Assembly: GCA_037013685.1 (NCBI GenBank)
Contig: CM072897.1
Span: forward strand, 20,844,143-20,908,142
Reading direction: 5' to 3'
DNA: 64,000 nucleotides
DNA from: Acridotheres tristis
Lineage: Eukaryota > Chordata > Aves > Passeriformes > Sturnidae
Below the pieces are notes generated by a model that was not told where the DNA came from, ran no database searches, and was given only the letters and a program-made list of their open reading frames with translations. Positions 47,331 to 58,844 of the stretch are shown here, in pieces; the stretch's first letter is position 1; each line of letters starts with the position of its first letter. The position numbers and the translations under genes are program-made.

Positions 47331-48539
47331 AATTTGGAGGGCAATAAACTTCGGAGGCATCTACAGCGGTTGTGCACCCTTGCTTCGTTGCTTCTAGCCA
47401 TGCAGAGACCCTGGCCAAGCAGGGCACCCCTGAACCCTTCTTATGTGCCAAGGGAGCATCCCTGGGCTTTCAAAGGCATCTGCCAACTTTTGGACCTGCC
47501 ATTGGGACCAGTTGCTGGGATGACCACTTCCTGTGCTGACTTCACAAATCCTCTCAATTCTGAAGGCTTTTTTCAAACACTTGGAACAAAATAATAGATA
47601 TGAACACAAGCTTAAGGCATCAAATCACATTATCTGTTAAAACTCAACAACTGCTTTAGCTTTTCTTAAGGAGTGTAAAAATATTACTGACAGCATATCT
47701 AAAAGAAGTCACCTTCCAAGAAATAACCAGTTAGAGCACCTAGCAAGGAGCAGCACTTGGGATACAGCTGCCTTGACACCATGGCAGGACCCACCATCCA
47801 ACTTCCATCTAGGGGAAAGATAACCAACAAGAGGAGGCAATTCTGAATATCACAAACATTGGAATGACTATGGATTAGGCTGAAACCAGGATAACGAGAT
47901 TCAAATTAATGAAGACGCATCAACAAGATATGGCATACAAACTTATGAAGTTACTGCTTATGGGTTCTATTCCTACTATTAAAATTATATTTTTCCCTCT
48001 AATTTTCAGCTAAACCACTGAACCCATTCAGAACTGTGTCAGGCAACGTTTCACTCCTTGAAAATGCTCAATAAACTGATATGAACTGTGGATCTAAACT
48101 CACACTGACATTTGGTTATTTATCCACTTGACAGGTCCCTAGTTACAGACTGGTTCTTCACACACCAAAACCTACAGTTTCTATTTATTTTGAGGACAGC
48201 AATCTTCCAATTCTGACAGTGTGTGCTCAAAAACTTCGTGTAAGCAATGCTTAAATAATTTCAAGCTCGGTTTTATTACTGCAAATTAAACGATGCACCC
48301 ACCCACTGGCCTCCCCCAACAATTAGTGGGGGGGAAACAAAGACACACTCTTTGGGGACAGCTCCCTCCAGGACCCGAGCAGCACACCCCAGGATCTGCC
48401 CCACTTCTCAACTACTGTCTCCTTTCATCATTCAACCTAAACCCTACGTGCACTTTCCCCGTTATAGCTGTTCCTCCTTTCCCTTTTTCTCCTAAAGTGA
48501 AAAATTCTTCAGCCTCTCTGCTTTGGTCGTCTACACCCT
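47331..48539 (-). other. CRAMP1 5' intron (if exon 1 ends at 48690), nothing assigned
   Basis: Ordinary AT-rich sequence between two CpG-rich blocks. No repeat or exon recognised. Confidence 0.4.
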
Positions 48540-48689
48540 CGTGGCCATCCCTCCGCTGCCTTCCCGTAAGAGCCGCAGAGACACGTTCCCCAAACGCGGC
48601 CGGCCCGGACGGAAAAGCGGGGCTGGGCCGGTCTCCCCAGGCCCAGGTGCGTCCCGCCTCGCAGGCTCCATCCCCCGCCCCTGCCTCAC

Positions 48690-49060
48690 CTGCCGCATCA
48701 ATGCCGTCACGCAGCCTCCGCGCTCCGGCTCGCCCGCCGGCGGCTGGCTCGGCTGCTCCAGCACCCACAGCCCCAGGCACCCCCGGGGTACGCCCACACC
48801 CGCCAGCTCCGGAGGCGGCCGGCGCGGAGCCCAGCGGCCCTCCCAGTTTTGCTGGCGGCAGCAGCCCCGCTCCCGGCTGTGGGGCCAACCTCTTCTCCGG
48901 GATGCTCCGAAACCCAGCCGCGGTCCCAGCACCGCCAGGCTCGGCCGGGCTCGGGGCCGCGCTCGGCTCGGGCCGGGATGGGGCCACAGCGGTTCCGGTT
49001 CCTCCTCGCCCTGCCCGGGCCGGGGGCGGGGCAGCGGCGCGCGGGCCCAGCTGAGAGCGC
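48690..49060 (-). other. CRAMP1: Candidate non-coding first exon of CRAMP1
   Basis: The CRAMP1 ATG sits one base inside its exon, so an upstream exon must supply the 5' UTR. In this CpG-rich block the minus strand has a strong donor, GGCAG|GTGAGG, with the exon ending at 48690. Joining CAG to G-ATG places an A at -3 of the start codon. A second possible donor, CGCG|GTGAGG, is near 46934. The upper edge, where transcription starts, is only an estimate. Confidence 0.45.
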
Positions 49061-49079
49061 CGGGGCTCCCCGCCTCCCA

Positions 49080-49350
49080 AACAACGCGCCCCATTGGCCG
49101 GCGGCGAGCGGGAGTGAAGCGTGGGCGGGGCCGCGGCTCTAGCGCGAGCCAAACAAAGCGCGGCGCGGGGCGGGTGACGAAAGCTCTGCGCGGAGGAAGA
49201 GGCAGCAGCACGTGTCCGCCAGGGGCGGGGTGAAGCCTGAGATTTGGCTGTTGATTGGCTGAAAGAAACAGCAATTGAGAGCCCTCTAGCCGAGCCCTTT
49301 GGACGGGCTCCAGGACTCTATTGGCCAGGGAGCGGGTGATTTGCATGCGG
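49080..49350 (-). promoter_or_regulatory. CRAMP1 promoter region: three CCAAT boxes, GC boxes, E-box, octamer
   Basis: Three ATTGG motifs (near 49092, 49254 and 49319) read as CCAAT on the minus strand, the orientation of CRAMP1. GC boxes GGGCGGGG lie near 49131 and 49222, a CACGTG E-box near 49209, and an ATTTGCAT octamer at 49339-49346. This mix in a CpG island is typical of a broad housekeeping promoter. It may also fire rightwards toward IFT140. Confidence 0.6.
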
Positions 49351-49480
49351 CGCAGTATTTGTGGCTGCCGGGCGGGGGCGCGCTGGCTTAGCGCTGTGCG
49401 GTCTCCGCTCTCTTCGGGAATTGGGGCTCGCTGCCTGGCTGCGCTGCACGGGGCCCGCAGTACCGCTGGCTCTCGCTCGC

Positions 49481-52400
49481 TTCACCGAGACCTCGACCGG
49501 GACCCCAAGAAAGCCGTGGGGCCGTTCTCCCTGGAGCAACTGGAACATTCCTGGGCTGCATCTGGGAATAGGCGCCCCCCGTGAGGCCCTTCACTGGACT
49601 AGGGCTTGCCGCTTTTCGCAGCGGAGGCTCCTTGATGTGAACTGATGCTTCTATGTGGTGACTTCTGGTTAACTGCTAAGCAAGATAATTAAAAAAAAAC
49701 CTTACAGCTGATACTGCATAAGATACTTTTCTTTTAACGTGCTTGTGGAAAGAACATTAGGTTATCCTCTTTTTTGACTCTGTATAACTCTCATAGCAGA
49801 AAAGTCCTCTTCTGAAGAAAATCTTTGTAAGCTTAGAAACTAGTTAAACCTCATGATGGTGTCTAAATTCTGGAAAATTGGGCTCCTGTGGTGCATGTTG
49901 CAAGCAGTTACCTATAATGGTAGAACTGTAGCATGTCTTAAGCACTGTGTCATCACCTGTAAATATGCTGTAAAGTGTATTTGTGAGTAACCAAGTGCTC
50001 TAAATGGAATTTGTTAAAAATAGGTTTGTCTCCAGTGGCAAGCTTTGCATTTAAATCTGCAGCTAATTGTTTGGGGTTTTTTAAAGAGAGTATTTTTCAA
50101 TTTTGTTATAATCTAGCACAAGATCATGTGGCTTATTTTTTGCTCCTTGGTTTGGCCACAACCAAATTCAGCAATACTGCTAGGAAATGATGGATTCTGC
50201 ATCTCCACTGCCACATATTTCCATAGTGCTTTGCCAGGAGCTGTGGAGTTATGTTCAGCTCTCCAGCTGAAGCTTCCCATTGTCTCTGTATGTAAATAAT
50301 TTTCCGTGCTTGAATAGCCTCATTGCCTCCAGTGGACCATTAAGGTGTGGAATTACTCATGTATCTAAGTGTTTGTGAGGGAAAGGCTGACTCAAAAGGA
50401 GTTGGACAAGAGCTGAGAGATGGGGTAGGGTGAGATGTCAAAAGACTCTGGAACTTCCATTTGTTCAGTTTTGATCAAATCCCTACCGCACTATTCTGTT
50501 TATACAGACCTGCACAGCTACAAAATGCAAATAATCTTCCAGTGTTTGTTGCCATAGTTTTCTAGGCCAGGCAAGAGCATTAACTTGGATTTGTCACACA
50601 TCCTGTGTATTTTAAGGTATGAATAACAAATTGCATTTTTACTGGAAAATAGAGCAAGCAGTGCAGAACTGTTCGGCAGAAGGCCAAAGTTAATACTTTA
50701 GATTGTTAAATTGTTTTTAATTTTGCATCTAATGTGCTTGATCATTGCAAATTATGACATGCAAATACTTTTCCAAAGATCCTATATGTAAAAGCCACCA
50801 ATATAGTGAGTGTTCTGTGTTTTCCTATTTAGAAGCTAGCACATTTCATTCATAATTTATTTCTTCTTAAAAGGCTCTGAAGTTATTTATTCTGGCAAAC
50901 AATAATGGATGATCTTTGTGTTGCTAAAGCAGTTCTTCCCTGTGCAGGTAAGAGGATTTACATGGAAGGACAGATTGCTATTGTTAATCCCTATTGTTTA
51001 CAGAATAGGAAGCATCTAGTCATGCAACTTTGTTTTTCTCTTGGTGTGTGAGTTCAAGCCCTTAGGGGAGGGGAGGAAATGGGCTGTGAGCAACTGCACT
51101 ACTGCAGTCAGTCCTGGAACTTTAGGGACTTGGAGCTGTTAGGCATCCTTTATGATACCAGGGACTTGGAACTAGATGATTTTAAAGCCCCTTTCAACCC
51201 AAACCATTCTGTGGTTATATGATCTTATAAGTAGAAGGGAAGATGTTAGGATCCTAGGATTCCACATTTGCTTGTCTATTTATCATAGAAGCCGGGTTCT
51301 CTGTTGAATATTGAAGAGTAGGAAAACTTCATTTCCAGCTAAGCCTGCACAAGTATGGATATGTGGTTTAACTATTGGGGAAAATTCTGTGTAACATTGA
51401 ACCAGCCAATTCTGATAGCTGTAAAGTGGTCACTTGAGCAGAGACAGTCAGTGGGTTGTTTAGACTATTTTTATTCCAGCCCAGGAAGGGATGATAGACC
51501 AGATGATTTTTTGAGACTCCAGTTGGCTGTATGTTTCTGACTTGATTGTATCATGTAGTTGCAGTAGTTTCCACGACAGCCTTGTTGTCTGAGAAAACAA
51601 GGCTTCTGCACACGGTCTACTCAAATCCTCAACTTCTAGTCTGATGAACTCAAAGCTACGGTGAGACCAGTTGGCTTGGCAGAGACAAGAGATGAATTGC
51701 TGACTCTGCTTTGGGAGTTGAACCTGAGTGAGCTAATGGGGCTATTGCACGTCCAAGGATCCACTATGAAGAAGTGCCATAAATGACTGTTACAGCTGAT
51801 GCCTTGTAAGGGAGAAGATAAAAAGCTCTGGGAAACAGGACTTTGTCAGTTCTGCTGTTCTGGTCTATGGGGGTTGCTGACTTGTTAGAAGAAGGTTTAA
51901 TGCCAGTAGTTTGCCTCTCTACCTGAATCCTGCCCATAATTCTAGAAGATATACTGTGTGCCTCTCACTGGGTACTTTTTCCTACTTGCTACCAAAACAG
52001 AGTTTTATTTTGTTGTTGTTGCTTGGTTTTGGTTGTTTGGATTTTTTTTTTTTTTTTTTTCAGAAAAGTCCCTATGTATTTGGGAAAGGAAACTGATAAA
52101 CACCACATAAATTCCATGTTACACATGGACAGTCAACCTTGAAATATGCAGGAGCTGCTTGTCATAGCTGTACCGGGTGTTGCTGCTTTTCATCAGCTTG
52201 ATAGAAGTGTTGTGACTACAGAGGAATTAAAAATGATTGTGGATAAGACAGTGCTGTGAGGATTTGGTCTTGAATTTTTCAACCCTTTTGAAGGTGTTAG
52301 GCAAACCCGGCTGTTAGGGCTGACTGCAGGCCCAATGGGGGCAGGAGCTGGGCTGTACCTGACATGGGTTGTAGGTGGTGTGCTGAGGCGGTGCAGCGTG

Positions 52401-52699
52401 GTAGGAGGGCTTTAGGGGTTGTCTCTATTTAGATGTTACTAGAAAATCTTGGTCATTAAGTTAAAAACATTTCCCCCCAAAACTCTGAAAGAGTCACTGA
52501 GCTCCGGGCTGTACAATTCAATATGATTACGATATGCATTTCTATCTCAACGAGGTTCAGCTGGGTCACGCTCCGTCACACCAGATATGTGATAACGCTG
52601 GGGGCCGAGAGGGTGTACGGAAAGATCTCGATTCTCGGGACGGCAGCATAGTCCATCACCTGCGATAGAAAAAGTTTCTCACAGGTTAAGCCCCCAAAC
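49481..52699. other. Interval between the two CpG islands
   Basis: Mostly AT-rich DNA. It holds one CR1 tail (51115-51228) and a poly-T stretch at 52031-52060 but no exon I can support. The first 150 bases remain CpG-rich and could hold a divergent transcript. Confidence 0.45.
51115..51228 (+). mobile_element. CR1 tail fragment
   Basis: GGAACTAGATGATTTTAAAG then CCCCTTTCAACCCAAACCAT and TCTGTGGTTATATGATC mark the CR1 3' end. It is 5'-truncated. Confidence 0.8.
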
Positions 52700-53290
52700 C
52701 GTGAAGACAGCTCTGGGAGCCTCGCGCAACTGCCACCGCTCGTCGACACGCGCGGGGCTGCCCCCGGATCCGCTGCGCTCGGCACTTTCCGCCACTCTCC
52801 GTGTGCCGTCGGGCGGCTTCGGCCGTTCCCGCCACTCTTCGGCTCGTCTCGACAGTTTCCGCTCGCGGCTCGCCCCGTTGTCGGGGTAACGCAAAGCATA
52901 GCGGAGCGAGTGCGGCCTGCGGCGCGGGCGGTGAGCGCGGGGGCGGAAGAGAGGGCGGTGGGCTCTGCCCACGGACGGGGGAGAGCGGGCCGCGGACTCT
53001 GCCCGCAGCAGCCTGCGGCGTGTCGGCCGGCTCTCCGTGGTTGTATGTGGGCCCGGCCCGCGGCAGCGGCGTCGCTGGCGGTCAGCCGAAGGTGAGGGAC
53101 GCTTGAGCTGCTGCTCGCGGTCAGTGGAGCTGGGGCGGAGGCGGCCGCGGGGGAGAACGTGATGGTGTGGCCCGCGTGTTTGCCGTTTCGGAGCTGGGGA
53201 GTTCGTGAAGCCCCTTGTTCTGTGCCGGCGAGTGGCGGTCACGGCCTGGACGAGGGGCTCGGCCAGGGTTCTGTCCACTCCAGGAACTGC
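52700..53290. promoter_or_regulatory. CpG island, candidate IFT140 promoter
   Basis: A second GC-rich, CpG-dense block, separated by about 3.2 kb of ordinary AT-rich DNA from the CRAMP1 island. It contains the donor at 53091. An LTR begins 150 bases to its right. Confidence 0.6.
52880..53091 (+). other. IFT140: Candidate non-coding first exon of IFT140 with strong donor
   Basis: CpG-dense sequence on the plus strand ends in CCGAAG|GTGAGG, with the exon ending at 53091. This is the strongest plus-strand donor upstream of the first IFT140 coding exon, which itself begins with 29 untranslated bases at 58816. The start of this exon is not visible. No coding potential is proposed. Confidence 0.5.
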
Positions 53291-53436
53291 CCACCGCAGC
53301 AGCAGCCTATGCTCTGCCTGGCACTGGCTCCCCTCCCCTTCTCTTTTGTGCTGGTGCGGGATTCAATCGGGTTTTTACTTTATCTGTTTTACTAGTTAGA
53401 GAAGATTGTACTTAGTCATTAACCATCTTTTTGTAG

Positions 53437-53853
53437 TGTTATAAATGAGAGACAGAAGTTTCGATAGTCAGCAAAATTTAGATTGCTTTATTTGATATAG
53501 AAAAAGCAAGCGGCGCACTGGGGAACGTGAGGGGTCACTGCCCACTCACCCTCCACCGAACCTCGGTTTGCAGCCTCTTATACTGTGGTTTCTCATTGTA
53601 GTCAACAATTTTTTGTATTTTTGTTGTCATAAGCAGTAGTGGTCGAATAAACATCCTTACACAAATTCACAAAGCCTTTGGGTGATAATCAGTCACAGAT
53701 AGCCATCTGGTCCTTGTAGATAACCACCAGAGAAGTTCTGGGAGTCTGATTTTTGGGATAGGCAGTATTGATTAGACAAAGGCAGGAAGGGCTTTTTGGG
53801 AAGTCTGATTTTGCAAGCTGGTAGCTGATACAACTTATTTGGAAAACATAACA
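53437..53853 (-). mobile_element. Solo LTR of an endogenous retrovirus, minus orientation
   Basis: On the minus strand it starts TGTTATGTTTTCC and ends CATTTATAACA, so the ends form a short inverted repeat (TGTTAT/ATAACA). It has a TATA-like TATAAGA at 53582-53576 and AATAAA at 53492-53487. No internal viral genes adjoin it. No matching target-site duplication is visible. It begins about 345 bases after the candidate IFT140 exon 1. Confidence 0.7.
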
Positions 53854-54389
53854 AGGTGATTTTAAACAGAATTATTTTATCATATTTCCATTATCTAGTG
53901 TCCATGCTTCACTTTGGAGTTTAGTATTCTGGTTTATACAAACACCAATGCTTTTGTGATGAACATGAACCTTTTACCAATTATCACAGTAGCACAGAGC
54001 AAGTTTGTATTTTTTTTTTCCTGGGGCTGGCTCTTTTTAACAATTTCAGATTTAAAATAAAACAGCATTTCTTATAGGTAGGGATTAAAGGAAAAACCTC
54101 TGCTTTTGCTTTGGTAAGTGTTGAGTCTTGAGGACAGAGACCCTCTCACAATGCTGTGGTGACTGGCGTGCTGGTGAGTCCACAGCTCCAAACCAAGTTG
54201 CCATCCACCTCGTTTAAATGTGCTGATGATAACACTGTGACAGAACATAAAAGCAGCTTTTTAAGTATTGGCCCCGAAGAGAGAATAGCATTTTTTCTTT
54301 CCTGAACGTTGATGATTGTTTTGTGAAATGTGTGTTCTAGCTCACTGCTGTCATTTGTAGTTGTTAATGTAGTCTGTAGTGTTTATGTC

Positions 54390-54737
54390 TGTGAGACTCA
54401 TGAAGTTCAACAACGCCATGTGCAAAGTTTTGCACTGAGTTGGGGCAATCTGCGTTACCAGTCTGAATTATAGTCTGAAGGATGAACAGATTGAGAGCAG
54501 CCCTGAGGAGAAGGACTTGGGGTACTGGTGGATGAAAGACTGGAAATGAACTGGCAGTGCACACCGACAGCCCAGATACCCGCATATCCTGAACTCATCC
54601 CGACAGCATGGGCAGCAGGGAAGGGGGGTATTCTGCCCCTCTGCCCGGCTCCGATGAGACCTTCAGGTCTCAGACAGAGGGTGGAACTGGATGAGCTCAA
54701 GGTCCCTTCCAACCCAAACCATGCTTTGATTCCATGA
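54390..54737 (+). mobile_element. CR1 LINE fragment
   Basis: GAGACTCATGAAGTTCAACA and GAGGAGAAGGACTTGGGGTA, then the tail GATGAGCTCAAGGTCCCTTC and TTTGATTCCATGA. It adjoins the next LTR almost directly. Confidence 0.88.
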
Positions 54738-54740
54738 GGT

Positions 54741-55129
54741 TGCGAGAAATGACGCTCACTTTTAAAAATTCCTAAGGTTTATTAAACCTTAACAAATGCA
54801 ACAAAGGACTGAATAAGGAAAAAAACCACAGTGCGCTCAGACCTGGTGACCCGGCAGCTAGGAGCTCATCTCTAAAATGGCTGCTCCGCCTTTTATAGCC
54901 CAGGGTTGCACCAGGCAACCTTGGCCCCTCCTAAAGTCTGTCAGTGAACTTTTTGCCGTTTGTTGGTGAGACTGTTTTCTTGCAGCAAGGGGCAAAGGTA
55001 CACGCCCTCCCTCCACATGTTCTGACTACCATAGGCCATCCCTTGGCAACCACACAGTGGGGAAGGGGACAGGGGGGAGAACAGAGGCACATAATATTCA
55101 TCTCTTAATTGTGAGAGCCAACCATCACA
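54741..55129 (-). mobile_element. Solo LTR of an endogenous retrovirus, minus orientation
   Basis: On the minus strand it starts TGTGATGGTTGGC and ends CATTTCTCGCA. It carries a clean TATA box GCTATAAAAGG (54897-54891) and AATAAA at 54783-54778, in the right order for U3-R-U5. No internal viral sequence flanks it. Ends are approximate to a few bases. Confidence 0.75.
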
Positions 55130-57292
55130 TTATCTGTCTATAACAAAGTGGAACCATTCTTAAGAATTTCCTGTGCACTGTTTCAAAAGTGTCTGTCAGA
55201 TGTATCTAATTTGATTACTGAGATCAGGTATGGGGGCTTGGTCATGTTCTATTCTGACACACAAAATGGTTAACTTTCCCAGAATTTTTTTTAACCTTGG
55301 AAAAATAGAACATGCAGTGCCAGAATAGTTTGTAGAGATAGTTACTTGGTTTTCTTTCTTCTTTGAAGATACAGCTATCAAAGCTACAGTGTAAATATAC
55401 ATGAGCTAGCAGTAAACATGTGACTAATGGATTCTCAAGATCACAGCAAGAAAATGGATGTTTTAAGTGAATTAATCAGTGGTGTAAAAATAATTATGTA
55501 AGCCGTCTATTTATTTGTGTGTAGCAGTCTGCCCCACAATTCTGTGTAGTTACTGTGATGATGAAGAGTACTTTATATTTGGGGTTGTCCATAATTTACA
55601 TGATAGTATCACTGAATCTTGTTTTAGTAAGTGCCAGTCTGCCATTTTAAATATACACAGCATTGGTTGAAAAAAATTTCTTGCTGTCTATTAATTCCAA
55701 AAATTGAATTAGTGAGCTGAACAAGAGATGCAATTTGGAATGGCTGTCATTGAAGGGGACTGAAATATCTGAATAAGTACTATCTATGACTACAGATGCA
55801 AGGAACGCTTAAAAGTAAAAAATGGTGGCTATAGAGAAGACATTACAGCTGTATGGCTTGCGTGATAAAACTGTTATTTCATATGAAATGTAGTTTTGTT
55901 TTCATTTAAGCATCTTATATTTTTATTTTAATCTGAAATTCTTTATTATTCCAAATTTGAGCCAATATAAAGCTTATAGTGAAATATTTTCCTCTCTTAG
56001 AGGAAAATGAAACAGATAAAATAAGGAATAAAGTAGTAGTATGGGCATAGAACTCTGCAACAGTACTGGAGATGTAAGAAAACTTTTAAAATACATGAAA
56101 TGAAGATGAAAAGCACACCAAATTTTATTTGAATAGTTTGTTGGGGTTTTTTTGTGTGGCAATAAAACTAGACCTACTCAATGCCACTTTTGGAATGGTG
56201 AGTGTTATGAATGATGTTCTATTTTTCCAATTTATCAAGCAACAAGATTAAATTTAGTAGTTAATTTTTAATAGTAGCAAAATGAATACAATCCAAGTAT
56301 TGGAGATGAATACAATCAAAGTGCAGATATTTAAGAATATACAAAATTTGTCAGTAAGTAATTTAGTATAACTGAGGTTCGTGTAAAGCATATGCAAAAC
56401 CAACTGGGGAGGGGCCCACCCGACTGGGGATACGGGGAGTGGCTCCCATTCCTCACGTACCAAAGCATCCAGGCTAACAATCCCACTTATATACTGTAGG
56501 CTACAGAAGTTTCTATAAAACTCCTCCTAGTTTCTATTCCTAAAATGTGTGTCACTGTGTATGGTACATGCTCTACTAATGAGTTAGGGGGTCTCTCATC
56601 CTTTTAAGGGTCTTATTTCTGATGAAGGCTCATCATCTTCATCAATCACAGAGGTGTGACCTGCAGGTAGCAGAGGTGCACTGTGTGACTGAGCAGATAT
56701 TTTCCATAACAAGACTTTGAGACCCATGCTTGAAATCATCCCATTTTGGCCCATTTCAAGGTTGAAACTTTCTATTTCCAGATGCTGCTTATCAGACCTA
56801 CATCCTTCTACTATTCTTGTTTGACTTTCTTCCAACCTCCTTCTTTGGCTCCCAACATCTGGAAGATGTCCTTTGCCCTGTCTCACCCATCTCCCCCCTC
56901 ACTCTGTAACAATTGTCTTCTATTGATCTAAATACAATTTTGTTAATATAGTTACAATTTAATTAGCACAAATCACATTTATCACAGTGAGGATTTTGAA
57001 GGATTGTGCAGATAAAGGTGATTGGATCTTGTTGAAAGGTGAAATGGTTTGTTCTTAGGCTGAGTGCTGTTTTCTGCTCTCATATCCAATAGTTGTTGTT
57101 CCTTGTGTGTGTCAGAGGCAAGATACAGAACTCCCAACTTACTGAACAGTTGCCCACCTTTCTAAATTAAGTGCCCAGCAAATTAGTTATTTTAGGTACT
57201 GACAAAAGATTTAAAGAAAAGAGACTTTAAAAGACTCTGTACATGCCTGTTTTACATGCTGGTGGCTTAGGCAAGTGTCATGTCTGCATGTT

Positions 57293-57600
57293 GTCTGGAC
57301 TGTGTCACAGTGCAGTTGATCTGAACCTGCCCCCCAAACTCAACCAAATCCCCGGGTAAGGCAATGATAGGTTAGATTCAAACTCAAACACGGGATCTCA
57401 GCCAATCTCATTCAGCCCTAAATGCAGATGGATCATTGGCAGGGAGCTGGGCAGTGTTAATTCCTCAGCTGATCACACATGTAAGTGTAAGAAATTTGAA
57501 GCGCCTATAAAAGAAGGCACTGAACAATAAACAAGGCTGTTTTGTCATGTGGCCAGGGTGAGTCTTTTCATGTGTCTGTCTCCAACCACACAACCTTAAT
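57293..57600 (+). mobile_element. Probable solo LTR, plus orientation
   Basis: A TATA box CCTATAAAAG (57504-57513), AATAAA at 57526-57531 closely after it, and a following GTTTTGTCATGTGGCC stretch have the layout of a small avian LTR. Start near TGTCTGGACTGTGTCACAG; the right end is uncertain. Confidence 0.6.
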
Positions 57601-57734
57601 GTGTAACATAACGTGCCTGTGGGTTCTGAACTCATGGTTTATTTAGCTGTGCAGAAGAAAACATCTCTACCCCCTTAAATGTCACGGGAGTCTTTTAAAC
57701 GTTTTGGGGGCTTTTTTTGTGTGTATGTCTGTTC

Positions 57735-58128
57735 AGCCCTACTGAGGCACACCTGGAGCACTGTGTCCGGTTCTGGGAGCTGGGCCTGCTGAGTCTTGAG
57801 AAGAGACGGCTGAGAGGGGACCTCATCCCTGTCTGTCAGTGTCTGCAGGAAAAGCTCAGGTGAATGGACCAGGCTCTGCTCCATGGGGCTCAGCAATGAC
57901 ACAAGGGACAATGAGCAGAAACTGGAACACAGGAAGTTTCATCTAAATATGAGGGAGAACTTCTTTACTGTGTGGGTGACTGAGCACTGAATAGGCTATC
58001 CCAGAGAGGATGTGAAAAGGATATCTCCTCACTGGAGATATCCAGAATTGTCTGGACACAAGACCCTGCTTGAGCAGGGAGGTTAGACCAGTTGACCCAC
58101 TGAACTCTGACTCTGATTATTTGCTAGT
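57735..58128 (+). mobile_element. CR1 LINE fragment
   Basis: CCTGGAGCACTGTGTCCGGT then TTGAGAAGAGACGGCTGAGA and GAGGGAGAACTTCTTTACTG are CR1 body. The tail TTAGACCAGTTGACCCACTG follows. Lies about 690 bases before the first IFT140 coding exon. Confidence 0.85.
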
Positions 58129-58844
58129 AATTTGAGGTATTTTGCTCCATCTGTTTTTCTTTTGAAACTGAGCTGACTGGATCCCATGACACAAATCCAA
58201 AGACCATTTCTGTGTATAAATTATTATAGATTATTAGTGATGCCCTCTGTCTCTAACACTGAAAAGAGTTTTGTTCTCATGTTCTTTTCTGTACAACATC
58301 AGCACTTACTTTTTGCACTCAAATGTTGGTAACAGTTCCAATGTAAATAGCAGATAATGCGATTTCAATAGTACAACCTCCAAAGTGGTGACAGCTGTTG
58401 AAACTTATTTTAAAAGCCTAGACATAAGACTTTACAACATAAGTCTGTGCATTAACATTTTTGGGTATGAAATACTGGAAGTAACTTTCTGGTAAATTCT
58501 GAGTAATTTCAGAGTCCTTTGAAGTAGGCCAGCACAGGCCACTGGTGAGAGACTAGTACTGGCCTATGCACACTGTGAATCTACAGAGTATGAGACTCAG
58601 TGTTTCTCCTTTTTACTTTTTTTAAAATGCCACTTTGACTTCTCTCATGTCTGTATAGTATGTGCAACAAGATGATGCTGTAGTTTTACTTTCCCCTGTG
58701 TTTAAACCCTACATGTTGTTATGTATAGTACATAGATTAAATATAGCATATATGTATTATATATGTATTATCTACATAAACATCCCTGATAGAGATGTTT
58801 GTTTTCCTTGTACAGGTGTGCAGTCTGAGACAGCTCTTGTTGTT

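Larger units (their letters stand above)
48540..49480. promoter_or_regulatory. CpG island over the CRAMP1 5' end
   Basis: Very GC-rich DNA with many CpG dinucleotides and no repeats. Long open frames on both strands here are a by-product of the lack of A/T-rich stop codons, not genes. It lies where the shared CRAMP1/IFT140 promoter is expected. Confidence 0.75.

Noticed and set aside
46578..47594. Open frames of up to 318 codons on both strands in the first CpG island
   Set aside because: They overlap in several frames at once, are full of Pro/Arg/Ala/Gly from GC-rich DNA, and match no family I know. They are expected by chance where stop codons are rare.
48293..49346. Open frames of up to 271 codons in the second CpG-rich block
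   Set aside because: Same reasons: overlapping frames on both strands, low-complexity products, and the region looks like a promoter and non-coding exon.
49380..49680. Small nuclear or nucleolar RNA gene downstream of the octamer
   Set aside because: I compared the sequence by eye with U1, U2, U4, U5, U7, U11, U12, RNase P, RNase MRP and telomerase RNAs and saw no match. Box C/D-like pieces near 49633 are too weak.
52576..53278. Minus-strand open frames of 107 and 199 codons at the 52.7 kb island, with an acceptor-like GCAG at about 52661
   Set aside because: Arg/Pro/Ser-rich products with no recognised motif; no partner exon or donor fits. Chance frames in a CpG island are more likely.
58662..58844. 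In-frame extension of IFT140 upstream of its first ATG
   Set aside because: The frame is open, but an acceptor with a pyrimidine-rich tract cuts at 58815/58816 and the family begins at the ATG at 58845.
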